From: Thermopolyspora sp044507605
GTDB taxonomy: Bacteria > Actinomycetota > Actinomycetes > Streptosporangiales > Streptosporangiaceae
Assembly (NCBI GenBank): GCA_044507605.1
Contig: JBIQJI010000005.1
Span: 95,572 to 159,571, forward strand
DNA length: 64,000 nt
Direction of reading: 5' to 3'
The notes beneath the pieces are model-generated. The model was not told where the DNA came from. It worked only from the letters and a program-made list of their open reading frames with translations, and made no database searches. Positions 25,647 through 34,210 of this stretch are shown in pieces (within the stretch, counting starts at the first letter, position 1; every line of letters starts with the position of its first letter). Made by a program: the position numbers and the translations under genes.

Positions 25647-26908
25647 GCGGACGGGTCGCCATCACCGGGCTCGGCGCGGTCACCCCGGTCGGCAACGACG
25701 CCGACACCACCTGGAAGTCGATGGTCGCCGGCCGCAGCGGGGTGGGCCGGATCAGCACGTTCGACGTGTCCACGTTCCCCATCCGCATCGGCGCGATGGT
25801 CAAGGGCTTCGAGCTGGGGCCCTACCTGCCCGACCCCCGGTACGGCAGGCATCTGAGCCGCGCGGCCGGGTTCGGGTTCGCCGCGGCCGATCAGGCGATG
25901 CGCCAGTCCGGCGCCGGCGGGGCGTACGCGCCGGAGGAGCGCGGCGTGGCCATGGGCGCGAGCGCCGGGCGGCCCGAGGAGCAGGAGCTGGCCAAGGTCA
26001 TGGCGGCCTACCGGCGCTCCGGCGGCCACGACGTGATCCCGCAGGCCCCGACCAGCCTGCTGATGCGCCAGCAGAACGTCGGCGTGGAGGCCATGGCCCG
26101 CCGCTGGGGCCTGGAGGGGCCGATGATCGGGGTGAGCACGGCCTGCTCGGCGTCCACCCACGCCATCGGCGAGGCGTTCCGCCACATCCAGGACGGCGAC
26201 GCCCGGCTGATGCTCGCGGGCGGCTTCGACTCTCTCACCACCTGGCTCGACGTGCTGGGTTTCACCCTGCTCGGCGCGCTCGCCGACGGCTTCGACGACG
26301 ATCCCGAACGCGCCTCCCGCCCCTTCGACCGCGACCGGGTCGGGTTCGTGCTCGGGGAGGGCGCCGTCGCGCTGGTGCTGGAGGATCTGGACGCCGCCCG
26401 CGAGCGCGGCGCCGAGGTGCTGGCCGAACTGGTCGGCTACGGGTCGAGCCTCAACGCGTACCGGATCACGGACGCGCCGCCCGACGGCAGCGGCCCCATC
26501 CTGTCGATGGCCACGGCGCTGCGCGACGCCGGCATGTCGCCGGCCGACGTGGACTGCGTGGTGGCCCACGGCACCTCCACCCCCGGCAACGACGTCTGCG
26601 AGACCGTGGCGATCCGGGAGGTGTTCGGGCCCGACGCCTACCGGGTGGCGGTCAGCTCGCCCAAGTCGATGACCGGTCACCTGACCGCGGCGTCGGGCGC
26701 GCTGAACGCCCTCGTCGCGGTGCAGGCCATCCGCACCTCGACCGTGCCGCCCACCATCAACCTGGACAATCCCGACCCCAGGCTGGACCTCGACTACGTG
26801 CCCCGGGAGGCCCGCAGGACGCGCGTGCGCGCGGCCGTGGCCAACGCCTTCGCGTTCGGCGGCACGAACGGCTCGCTGGTGCTGCGCGCCGCGGGAGGCA
26901 CGCGATGA
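25643..26908 (+). CDS. Beta-ketoacyl-ACP synthase, catalytic (KS alpha)
   Basis: A 421-residue FabF-type condensing enzyme. All catalytic residues are visible: Cys168 in VSTACSASTHAIG, His309 in VVAHGTSTPGND, Lys341 and His346 in SPKSMTGHLTAASGALN. The C terminus has the usual NAFAFGGTNGSLVL loop. It would extend the ACP-bound chain by decarboxylative condensation with malonyl-ACP. Its start overlaps the dehydratase-like gene and its stop overlaps the next hotdog gene, so the operon is tightly coupled. The CLF-like protein two genes on is the likely partner. Confidence 0.94.
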   Translation: MSGRVAITGLGAVTPVGNDADTTWKSMVAGRSGVGRISTFDVSTFPIRIGAMVKGFELGPYLPDPRYGRHLSRAAGFGFAAADQAMRQSGAGGAYAPEERGVAMGASAGRPEEQELAKVMAAYRRSGGHDVIPQAPTSLLMRQQNVGVEAMARRWGLEGPMIGVSTACSASTHAIGEAFRHIQDGDARLMLAGGFDSLTTWLDVLGFTLLGALADGFDDDPERASRPFDRDRVGFVLGEGAVALVLEDLDAARERGAEVLAELVGYGSSLNAYRITDAPPDGSGPILSMATALRDAGMSPADVDCVVAHGTSTPGNDVCETVAIREVFGPDAYRVAVSSPKSMTGHLTAASGALNALVAVQAIRTSTVPPTINLDNPDPRLDLDYVPREARRTRVRAAVANAFAFGGTNGSLVLRAAGGTR

Positions 26909-27309
26909 CCCCGCCGCTGATCGCCCTCGACCGCGTCGTGTCCGTGGAGCCCGGGAGGGGCGCGGTCGCGCTGCGCAACGTGCCGCAGACGCTCGCGATC
27001 TTCGATACCCACTTCCCGCTGCGCCCGGTGCTGCCGGGCGTGCTCGTCCTCGGCAGCATCGGCGCGCTGGCGGGCCTGCTGCTGGCCGAGCAGACCGGCC
27101 GGTCCTGGCGGCTCGCCGGGGCCGAGCGGGTCCGGTACCGGCATTTCGTCCGGCCGGGCGACCAGCTGCGGATCGCCGTACGGCTCAAGGAGCTGCGCGA
27201 CGGCGAGGCGGTGCTCGGGGCCGATGTGACGGTCGACGGCCGCACCGTGACCAGCGCCCGGACGATCGTGATGGTCCCCGACGCGGGCCAGGAGAGGGTT
27301 CCGACATGA
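26905..27309 (+). CDS. Hotdog dehydratase-like subunit keeping His but lacking Glu
   Basis: A 134-residue FabZ-like hotdog protein. The motif reads HFPLRPVLPGVLVLG: His36 is present, and the Glu position 14 residues later is Gly50. The pattern is complementary to the upstream hotdog protein (His lost, Glu kept). A composite active site across a heterodimer is the simplest reading; type II polyene systems with paired dehydratases give some precedent. Both ends overlap neighbouring KS genes by four bases. Confidence 0.85.
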   Translation: MTPPLIALDRVVSVEPGRGAVALRNVPQTLAIFDTHFPLRPVLPGVLVLGSIGALAGLLLAEQTGRSWRLAGAERVRYRHFVRPGDQLRIAVRLKELRDGEAVLGADVTVDGRTVTSARTIVMVPDAGQERVPT

Positions 27310-28577
27310 GGCGCGTCCTTGTCACGGGCATCGGAGTGATCACCGCGCTGGGCGCCGGCGCCGAGGCCACCTGGGCCGGTCTGCTCGACGGCCGCAGCGG
27401 CATCGGCCCGGTGCGCGGCTTCGACGCGTCGTCGCTGCGCACCCGGCTCGCCGCCGAGATCCCCGGCTTCGACGCGCGCGAGTACGTCGACCGGCGGGCC
27501 CTGCGCAAGATGACCCGCAGCGAGCAGCTGGCGGTGGCCGGGGCGACGCTCGCGGTCCGCGACGCCGGGCTGGACGGCGCGGGCGCCCTGGACGGCGAGC
27601 GCACCGCCGTCTTCACGGGCAGCAGCAAGGAGGTCTCCGACCTGGCCAAGCTCGTCGACGCGGTCGACGAGGCCACGGTCGGCGGACGTTTCGAGGTGCG
27701 GCGGGTCGGCGAGCGGGTCTCCAGCTTCCACCCGCTGTTCTACGTCGAGGGCCTGCAGGGCGCGTCGCTGTTCTACATTTCGGCGGCGTTCGCCCTGAAA
27801 GGGGCCAACACCTACTTCGCGGGCACCAGCGAGGCCGGCATGAGCGCGATCGGCCGGGCCTTCCGCGCGGTGCGCCGGGGCGAGGCCGACGTGGCCATCG
27901 CCGGCGGCTTCGACGACCCGGTGTGGTGGTGGGCCATGTCGTCGTTCGACTCGCTCGGCATGCTGACCGGCCGCAACGAGCTGGGCGCCGCGGCGTTCCG
28001 CCCGTACGACCGGGACGCGAGCGGCGCGGTGCTCGGCGAGGGCACGGCGTTCCTGGTGCTGGAGGAGTACGAGGCGGCCCGCCGCCGCGACGCCCGCGCC
28101 TACGCGGAGGTCGCGGGGTACGGCTGCGGCGCCGACGCCCACCGGCTGCTCACCCCGCATCCCGGGGGGCGAGGGCTGGCGCACGCGCTCACCCGGGCGC
28201 TCGACGACGCCCGGTGCGCGCCGGAGGACGTCGGCTACGTGGCGAGCCACGGCAGCGCCACCCCGCAGGGCGACCGCAGCGAGGCCGCGGCCTTGCGCGC
28301 GGTCTTCGCCGGCGCGGCACGGCCGCCGGCCGCGAGCAGCGTCAAGCCCGCCACAGGGCACCTGGTGGGCGGCGCGGGCGCGCTGAACGCGGCCGTCGCC
28401 GCGCTGGCGGTGCACGGCGGGGCGGTGCCGCCGACGCTCAACCTCGACACGCCGCAGCCGGGCTGTGAGCTCGACTGGGTGCCGGGGGAGGCGCGGGACA
28501 TGGAGATCGGCTGCGCGATGGCGGTCGCCAGGGGCCTGGAGGGCCAGAACGCCGTGCTCGCCCTGCGACCGGCTTAG
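27306..28577 (+). CDS. Chain-length-factor-like ketosynthase (KS beta)
   Basis: A 423-residue KS-fold protein in which the nucleophile Cys is lost: aligning the following helix with the catalytic KS puts Ser175 (in FAGTSEAGMSAIG) at the Cys site. The two active-site histidines remain (VASHGSATPQGD and VKPATGHLVGGAGALN). It starts LVTGIGVITALGAGAEATW. Loss of Cys alone is the hallmark of chain-length factors, which pair with a catalytic KS and set product length. Likely partner is the KS at 25643-26908. Confidence 0.88.
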   Translation: MRRVLVTGIGVITALGAGAEATWAGLLDGRSGIGPVRGFDASSLRTRLAAEIPGFDAREYVDRRALRKMTRSEQLAVAGATLAVRDAGLDGAGALDGERTAVFTGSSKEVSDLAKLVDAVDEATVGGRFEVRRVGERVSSFHPLFYVEGLQGASLFYISAAFALKGANTYFAGTSEAGMSAIGRAFRAVRRGEADVAIAGGFDDPVWWWAMSSFDSLGMLTGRNELGAAAFRPYDRDASGAVLGEGTAFLVLEEYEAARRRDARAYAEVAGYGCGADAHRLLTPHPGGRGLAHALTRALDDARCAPEDVGYVASHGSATPQGDRSEAAALRAVFAGAARPPAASSVKPATGHLVGGAGALNAAVAALAVHGGAVPPTLNLDTPQPGCELDWVPGEARDMEIGCAMAVARGLEGQNAVLALRPA

Positions 28578-28592
28578 GGAGAGGAGCGCCAG

Positions 28593-30932
28593 ATGCCACC
28601 CGTTGCACCGTACGCCCGCGTCGTGGTCGCGGGTCTCGGCGCGATCACCGCCCACGGGCCGACCGCCGCCGACCTGTGGGACGGCGCGCGCCATGGCCGC
28701 GTCGCCATCAGGCCGGTGCGGCAGATCCCGATGGACGGCTTCCGCACGCGCATCGCCGGCGAGGTGCCCGGCCCGGTCGCGCCGGTGACGGGGTTCGGCT
28801 ACCCCGAAGGGCTGCGCGACCCGGCCGTGGAGTTCCTGCTGCTGGCCGCCCGGGAGGCGGTGGCCGCCGCGCCCGTCGTGCGCGACGCCGTCGTGGCCGA
28901 GCGTCTCGGCGTCGTGGTGGGCACCTGCAACGCCGGCCTGATCAGCGCCGAGCACTGGTACCGCGCCCGGATGGACGGCCGCGCGGCCGACCCGAGGCTC
29001 GCGGTCTTCGTGCCGCCGCAGGCGCTCGCCGAGGCCCTGGCCGGCGACGTCACCGCCCGCGGGCCGGTGCTCTCGGTCGACACGGCCTGCGCGGCCGGGG
29101 CGAACGCCATCGGCTACGGCGCCGACCTGATCCGGCTGGGCCTGGCCGACGCCGTCCTCGCGGGCGGCACCGACGCCCTGTCCGACGTGCTGATCGCCGG
29201 CTTCAACTCGCTGGAGTCGCTGTCGCCGGAGCCGGCCGCGCCGTACTCCCGGGACCGGCTGGGGCTGTCGCTCGGCGAGGGCAGCGGCATCATGCTGCTG
29301 GTGCGCGCGGACCTGGCCCGCTCGCTCGGCCTGCCCGTCCTCGCCGAGGTCGCGGGCTACGGCCTGTCCGCCGACGGCTACCACGCGACGGCGCCGCACC
29401 CCGAGGGCAGGGGCGCGGCGCGGGCCATCCAGGCGGCGCTCCGGCACGCCGGGGTGCGCCCCGACGAGGTCGGCTACGTCAACAGCCACGGCACCGGCAC
29501 GGCCAAGAACGACCCGGCGGAGACCAAGGCGACCAAGCTGGCCCTCGGCGACGCCGCCAAGGGCGCGCTGCTGAGCAGCACCAAGTCGATGATCGGGCAC
29601 CTGCTCGGCGCGGCCGGCGCGGTCGAGGGCATCGTGACCGTCAAGGCGCTGGCCGAGCAGGTCGCGCCGCCGACGGCCAACTTCACCGAGCCGGACCCCG
29701 AGTGCGACCTTGACTACGTGCCGAACGTGAGCCGGCCGGTCGACATGACGGTGGCGATCTCCAACAACTTCGCGTTCGGCGGGGCGAACGCGACGATCGT
29801 GCTGACCCGCGACCGCGCCGAGGCGCCCCCCATGCCGGTCCTGGACCGGGTGGTCGTCACCGGGCTGGCCGCGCTCACCCCGGCCGGCACGACCGTCGAG
29901 GCGCTGTGGGAGGCCTTCGCCGACGGCCGCGACCTCACCACCGAGCACACCGGCGACGCGGGCGGCGGCATCGTCCGGCTGGGCCGGGCCGCCGTCGACG
30001 TCGCGGAGTTCCTGCCGGCGAAACAGCGCAGGCGCATGGACCGCCTCGGCATGCTCACGGTGATCGCCTCCCGGCTCGCGCTGGCGGACGCCGGGCTCGA
30101 CATCGGCGACGACAACCGTGACCGCGTCGGGGTGATCTTCGGCACCGGAGTCGGGCCGATGGAGTCGATGGAGCGCTTCGCCCGCCCGCTGTTCACCGAG
30201 GGGCCGCGGGCCGCCAGCCCGGCGGTGTTCCCCAACACCGTCTACAACGCGGCCGGGGGGCAGGTCGCCATGCACCTGGGCGCGGTCGGCAGCGCCTCGA
30301 CCGTGACGACGGGCCACGCCGCGTCCGCCGGCGCGCTCAGCTACGCCGGCGATCTGCTCTCGCTGGACCACGCCGACGCCCTGGTGGCCGTCGGCGCCGA
30401 CACCCTGACCGACACGGTCATCGAGGCCTACCGCGGCCTCGGCGTCCTCGACCCGCACACCGGTTTCCCGCTGGCCGAGGGCGGCGTCGCCCTGGTGCTC
30501 GAACGCCGCGGTCACGCCGCGGCCAGGGGCGCCGTCCCGTACGCCGAACTGCTCGGCCACGGCGTCGCCTCCGACGGCCGCGGGGCCGGGCGGTGGGACC
30601 GGCGGGGCCACGGCGTGGAGCGCGCGGTGCGCATGGCGCTGGCGCGGGCCGGTCTCGCGCCCGGCGACGTGGCCGGCGTCTGGTGCGCCGCGGCCGGCCT
30701 GCGGGCCGCCGACGAGCCGGAGGCGGACGCCCTCGCCCGGGTGTTCGGCAGCCGGCCGCCGGTGTTCGCCCCCAAGCGCCTGCTCGGCGAGCCGATGGGC
30801 GCGGGCGGCGCGCTGAACGCCGTGCTGGCGGCGACGAGCCTGCGCCTCGGGCACACCAGCGGCCCGGTCCTGATCACCAGCTCCTCCCTCGGCGGCACGC
30901 ACGTCGCCCTACTGATCGGCCCCACGTCCTAG
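28593..30932 (+). CDS. KS-CLF fusion protein (two condensing-enzyme domains in one chain)
   Basis: A 779-residue protein with two full KS folds. Domain 1 (1 to about 405) is catalytic: Cys166 in SVDTACAAGANAIG, His299 in VNSHGTGTAKND, Lys331/His336 in STKSMIGHLLGAAGA. Domain 2 (about 416-779) starts RVVVTGLAALTPAGTT. It has lost every catalytic residue: Cys is His575 (TTGHAASAGALSY), the first His lies in CAAAGLR, and the second is Glu in KRLLGEPMGAGGALN. It thus joins a ketosynthase and a chain-length factor that are normally separate proteins. A short proline linker separates them. It is the second KS/CLF unit of the cluster, so two condensing complexes may act on one chain. Confidence 0.92.
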   Translation: MPPVAPYARVVVAGLGAITAHGPTAADLWDGARHGRVAIRPVRQIPMDGFRTRIAGEVPGPVAPVTGFGYPEGLRDPAVEFLLLAAREAVAAAPVVRDAVVAERLGVVVGTCNAGLISAEHWYRARMDGRAADPRLAVFVPPQALAEALAGDVTARGPVLSVDTACAAGANAIGYGADLIRLGLADAVLAGGTDALSDVLIAGFNSLESLSPEPAAPYSRDRLGLSLGEGSGIMLLVRADLARSLGLPVLAEVAGYGLSADGYHATAPHPEGRGAARAIQAALRHAGVRPDEVGYVNSHGTGTAKNDPAETKATKLALGDAAKGALLSSTKSMIGHLLGAAGAVEGIVTVKALAEQVAPPTANFTEPDPECDLDYVPNVSRPVDMTVAISNNFAFGGANATIVLTRDRAEAPPMPVLDRVVVTGLAALTPAGTTVEALWEAFADGRDLTTEHTGDAGGGIVRLGRAAVDVAEFLPAKQRRRMDRLGMLTVIASRLALADAGLDIGDDNRDRVGVIFGTGVGPMESMERFARPLFTEGPRAASPAVFPNTVYNAAGGQVAMHLGAVGSASTVTTGHAASAGALSYAGDLLSLDHADALVAVGADTLTDTVIEAYRGLGVLDPHTGFPLAEGGVALVLERRGHAAARGAVPYAELLGHGVASDGRGAGRWDRRGHGVERAVRMALARAGLAPGDVAGVWCAAAGLRAADEPEADALARVFGSRPPVFAPKRLLGEPMGAGGALNAVLAATSLRLGHTSGPVLITSSSLGGTHVALLIGPTS

Positions 30933-30960
30933 CGTCTCAAGGATTGGACCTGGAACGGAT

Positions 30961-32223
30961 ATGGTGAACACATCGCGGCGCGTGAGCGTGCTGAGCACGG
31001 GGTCCTACCTGCCGGGCCCCCCGATCGGCAACGCCGACATGGAACGCCTGGTCGGCCCCCTCCCCGGCGAGGTGCTGGAGGGCCTGCAGGTCAAGACGCG
31101 GCACTGGGTCGTCGACCCGGTCACCGGCGAGCACCGGGAGAGCAACTCCGAGCTCGCCCACCACGCCGCGGCGATCGCGCTCGACCGCGCGGACGTGCCG
31201 CCGCAGGAGGTGGACCTGCTGGTCACCTCCACGGCGAGCCCCGACTACCTGCTGCCGCCGATGGCGACCTTCCTGCAGGAACGGCTCGGCCTGCGCGCCT
31301 GCACGTCGATCGAGCTGCGCTCGGGCTGCGCCGGCTTCGTGGAGGCGATGGACGTGGCCCGCCTGTACCTGGAGCGGGGCCTGAAGAAGACGGCCGTGGT
31401 GGTCGGCAGCGAGGTGATCTCGCCGCTGCTGGTGCCGGTGTTCCGGGGCAAGGACCCGGCGCGCATCCGCATGCGCGACCGGATGAACCCCTACAACTTC
31501 GGCGACGGGGCGGGCGCGCTGGTGCTGCGGGCCGGGGAGCCCGGGGACGACGGGCCGGACGGCCGCACCGATGGCCTCGCGGACGGTCTCGCGGGCGGCA
31601 TCATCGGCGGCGCGGTGGCGTGCGTCGGCGGCGAACGGGCCCCCGGCATGCAGATCGTCGGCGCCGGCGGCACCCACGCGCCGCTGCACCGCCAGCTCGC
31701 CGCCAAGCGGCTCATCGACCTGAAGGTCGACCTCATCGAGTCGGGGCGTTTCACGCCGCACGTCATCACCGAGTCGATGCGGGCCACCCTCGACGCGGCC
31801 GGCGTCGCCGCCGGCGACGTGGACCTGTGCGTCATCCCGGAGGGGAACGCCGGCTACATCACCGACGAGCTGGAGGAGGCCGGGCTGCTCACCCCCGAGT
31901 GGCTGGCCCTCAGCCCGAAGATCTTCGAGAATCTGGCGCTCGTCGGCGCCACCGGCTCGGCGGCCGTGCCCCTCGCGCTGGACCACGCCTGGGCCACCGG
32001 CGCCGTCTCCGAGGGCGACGTGGTGATGCTGCTGGCCATCGAGACCAGCAAGTGGAAGTACGGCGGCATGGTCTTCACCTGGACGGCCGCCCGGCCCTCC
32101 GGCGCGGCGGACCCGCCCCACCACGAGCAGACTCCGCACGGACAGGCCGCGCACGAGCAGGCCACGGACCGGGCCGGGTACGCCGACGACGACGCGGCGG
32201 CCGTGCCCGCGCTCGGCTCGTGA
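30961..32223 (+). CDS. KASIII-like condensing/acyltransfer enzyme
   Basis: A 420-residue protein of the FabH-like thiolase fold. The nucleophile is Cys123 (IELRSGCAGFVEAMD). The usual His in the PHQAN-type motif is replaced in VIPEGNAGYI, and the usual Asn of the GNTSAAS-type motif is missing in VGATGSAAVPLAL. Loss of His/Asn is seen in family members that transfer acyl groups instead of condensing, so starter priming or ester/thioester transfer is plausible. The last 35 residues are His/Gly-rich and look disordered. Its stop overlaps the hydrolase start (TGATG). Confidence 0.85.
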   Translation: MVNTSRRVSVLSTGSYLPGPPIGNADMERLVGPLPGEVLEGLQVKTRHWVVDPVTGEHRESNSELAHHAAAIALDRADVPPQEVDLLVTSTASPDYLLPPMATFLQERLGLRACTSIELRSGCAGFVEAMDVARLYLERGLKKTAVVVGSEVISPLLVPVFRGKDPARIRMRDRMNPYNFGDGAGALVLRAGEPGDDGPDGRTDGLADGLAGGIIGGAVACVGGERAPGMQIVGAGGTHAPLHRQLAAKRLIDLKVDLIESGRFTPHVITESMRATLDAAGVAAGDVDLCVIPEGNAGYITDELEEAGLLTPEWLALSPKIFENLALVGATGSAAVPLALDHAWATGAVSEGDVVMLLAIETSKWKYGGMVFTWTAARPSGAADPPHHEQTPHGQAAHEQATDRAGYADDDAAAVPALGS

Positions 32224-32978
32224 TGGCCGCCAGGGCGGTGCGCCCGGTCGAGCGCACGCTGGACACCGGCCCCGGCGGCGGCCCGCTCACCTACGCGGAG
32301 ATGCCCGGCGACGGGCCCGCGGTGCTGCTGCTGCACGGCCTCGGCGCACGCTGGCAGGTCTTCGCGCCGATGTTCGCCGGGCTGCGCGGCCGGGCGCGGG
32401 TCTACGCGCTGGACTTCCGCGGGCACGGCACCTCGGGCCGGACCCCCGGCCGCTACCGGCTGGAGGACTACCGCGACGACGCGCTCGCGCTGCTCGATCT
32501 GGTGGGCCCGCCGGCGTTCGTCTACGGCCACTCGCTGGGCGGCTGGGCGGCCCTGGAGGCGGCCGCGGCCCGTCCGGGCGACGTCACCGGCGTCGTCGTC
32601 GCCGAGTCGGCGATCTTCCCCGAGAACATCGACCCCGACCTCGCCATCTCCTACCTGGCCGACCTGCCGCTGGCGCTGCGCTCCGTCGCCAAGTCGCTGC
32701 GGCAGCTCGACCCGGAGGTGATGACCTTCTTCCATGACGGCCGCCTGCTCGAACGCTACGAGCCGGCCGCGCTGCTGCCGAAGGTGGGCTGCCCGGTGCT
32801 GCTCCTGCAGGGCGACCCCGCCCGCGAGGACAGCCTCATGACCGATGCCGACGTGCGCCGTGCCCTCGCGCTGCTGCCCGACGCCCGGCACACGCTGCTG
32901 CCCGGCCTCGGCCACGGGATGCACGTGGAGGACACCGGCGCGGTGCTCGACGCCCTCCTGCCGTTCCTCGGCACGTGA
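32223..32978 (+). CDS. Alpha/beta hydrolase (possible thioesterase-like enzyme)
   Basis: A 251-residue alpha/beta hydrolase. The oxyanion region is AVLLLHGLGARWQVF, the nucleophile elbow is VYGHSLGGWAALEAA, the acid is near VLLLQGDPAREDS, and the catalytic His is in LPGLGHGMHVED. It is the last gene of the PKS operon, coupled to the KASIII-like gene. Release of the chain from ACP, editing or hydrolysis of an ester are possible roles. A hairpin terminator follows at 33082-33115. Confidence 0.88.
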   Translation: MAARAVRPVERTLDTGPGGGPLTYAEMPGDGPAVLLLHGLGARWQVFAPMFAGLRGRARVYALDFRGHGTSGRTPGRYRLEDYRDDALALLDLVGPPAFVYGHSLGGWAALEAAAARPGDVTGVVVAESAIFPENIDPDLAISYLADLPLALRSVAKSLRQLDPEVMTFFHDGRLLERYEPAALLPKVGCPVLLLQGDPAREDSLMTDADVRRALALLPDARHTLLPGLGHGMHVEDTGAVLDALLPFLGT

Positions 32979-33080
32979 CCTCTCGGCACGTGACCTCTCG
33001 GCACGAGACCCCGAGCACGAAACCCCGAGCACGCGACAGTGGGCACGCGACAGTGGGCACGCGACACCGAGCACGCAACG
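32979..33080. repeat. Tandem 14-15 bp repeats, core GCACG...GAC
   Basis: About eight successive units such as GGCACGTGACCTCTC (twice, identical) and GCACGCGACAGTGG (twice, identical) fill the DNA directly after the hydrolase stop. The first unit overlaps the end of the coding sequence. No gene is seen. Confidence 0.8.
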
Positions 33081-33081
33081 A

Positions 33082-33115
33082 CGATGGGACGACGGCACAG
33101 CCCGTCGTCCCATCG
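33082..33115. terminator. Bidirectional hairpin terminator between converging operons
   Basis: A perfect 14-bp stem (33082-33095 with 33102-33115) closes a 6-base loop. It sits between the rightward PKS operon and the leftward SnoaL/desaturase operon, so it can end both transcripts. Confidence 0.8.
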
Positions 33116-33151
33116 GCTCGTCCCATCGGCGGCGATCCGCACGGGGGCACC

Positions 33152-33676
33152 TCACTTGGGCACTTTGCCCAGGGCCTGCAGCAGACGCAGGACGCCCAGC
33201 CGGTTCAGCCAGTACAGCAGGCGCGGGTTGTCGGGGATCGCGCGGAGCTGGCCGAGCATCTGCAGCAGGTCCTCGCGGATGCGCACCTCCGCGATCTTCC
33301 CGTCGCGCATGTCGTAGACCGCGATGCCCGACTGGACGATCGACCGGCCGGTGGCGGCCACGGGGCCGAGCCGGCCGGTCTGGGTGCCGGTGAGCGTGAA
33401 CCGCACCGCGACCTGGTTCCCCTCGGCCAGCACGTCCTCGGGGTCGAAGCGCATGTCGGGGAACGCGCTCACCATCTCGTTGATCTTGCGTTCCAGGATG
33501 GCCAGGCCGCGCACGGGCGCGGCCATCTCCGGGTGGTCGAGCACCTGGTCGGGGGCGCAGAACTCGGGGATCTTGCTGTAGTCGCGGGAGTTCTGCACCT
33601 CCTCCATGAACCTCAGCACGACCTGCTTGTTGCGCTCCTGCTCGCCGCGCGCGGCGGGCGGGGTGGCGGTGGTCAT
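33152..33676 (-). CDS. SnoaL-like (NTF2-fold) protein, ester-cyclase family
   Basis: A 174-residue protein of the SnoaL-like polyketide cyclase/NTF2 superfamily. Typical text is RNKQVVLRFMEEVQNSRDYS, FPDMRFDPEDVLAEGNQVAV and RFTLTGTQTGRLGPVAATGR. ATG 33676 follows GGAGGAGAGG. It is the last gene of a leftward operon with two more SnoaL-type genes, a cupin and a desaturase. SnoaL relatives catalyse aldol cyclisation, hydration or isomerisation of polyketides; which applies is unknown. Confidence 0.87.
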   Translation of the reverse strand: MTTATPPAARGEQERNKQVVLRFMEEVQNSRDYSKIPEFCAPDQVLDHPEMAAPVRGLAILERKINEMVSAFPDMRFDPEDVLAEGNQVAVRFTLTGTQTGRLGPVAATGRSIVQSGIAVYDMRDGKIAEVRIREDLLQMLGQLRAIPDNPRLLYWLNRLGVLRLLQALGKVPK

Positions 33677-33709
33677 GGCCTCTCCTCCATCGTCGGCCGG
33701 GCGGCGTGG

Positions 33710-34144
33710 TCAGCCGGACAGCACGGGGACGAGGCCGAGCTGCTCCAGCAGCCGGCGGCGCTCCCACTCGTACCACTGCTCCACGATCAGCCCGTCGGCG
33801 AGCAGCGAGATGGCGACGCAGCCCACCGCCATCTCGCGGCCCGTGGCCCGTACGCCCAGCCAGTTGCCGGTGTGGACGCCGGTCATGGTGAACTCGGTCG
33901 ACACGCGGTCCCCTTCGCCGATCTGGCCGAGGACCGTGACGCGCAGCCCGGGAAAGCCGGCGTGGTAGCCGCGGACGAGGTCCGCCAGCGCCCCCGGGCC
34001 GCGCAGGTCGCGAAAGCCCGGGGCGTGACCGGCGTAGCCGGGGGCGAGGATCTCGCCGGCGACCTGCGGCCGCCGCATCGTCCACAGCTCGGTGAAGCAG
34101 CGCGCCACCAGCGCCTTCGTGGCCTGTTCCGTGTCCAGCGCCAT
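33710..34144 (-). CDS. SnoaL-like (NTF2-fold) protein
   Basis: A 144-residue single-domain SnoaL-like protein, with ATKALVARCFTELWTMRRPQ, FPGLRVTVLGQIGEGDRVST and EFTMTGVHTGNWLGVRATGR. I set the start at ATG 34144 because GAGGTGAG lies right upstream; GTG 34153 is possible. It is the middle of three adjacent NTF2-fold genes that are clearly diverged from one another, implying distinct jobs rather than recent duplication. Confidence 0.85.
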   Translation of the reverse strand: MALDTEQATKALVARCFTELWTMRRPQVAGEILAPGYAGHAPGFRDLRGPGALADLVRGYHAGFPGLRVTVLGQIGEGDRVSTEFTMTGVHTGNWLGVRATGREMAVGCVAISLLADGLIVEQWYEWERRRLLEQLGLVPVLSG

Positions 34145-34210
34145 CGCGCTCACCTCATCTCTGGGTGGTCTCGTCTCTGGGTGGTCTCGTGCCGGTGGGG
34201 TCCGGCGCGG

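Noticed and set aside
26757..30902. 1381-codon open frame on the minus strand across the PKS genes
   Set aside because: It is antisense to four well-supported condensing/dehydratase genes and has only low-complexity Arg/Gly/Val text; it arises from third-position GC bias.
32979..33080. Possible CRISPR or phage attachment site
   Set aside because: Units of 14-15 bp are directly adjacent without spacers, and no integrase is nearby.
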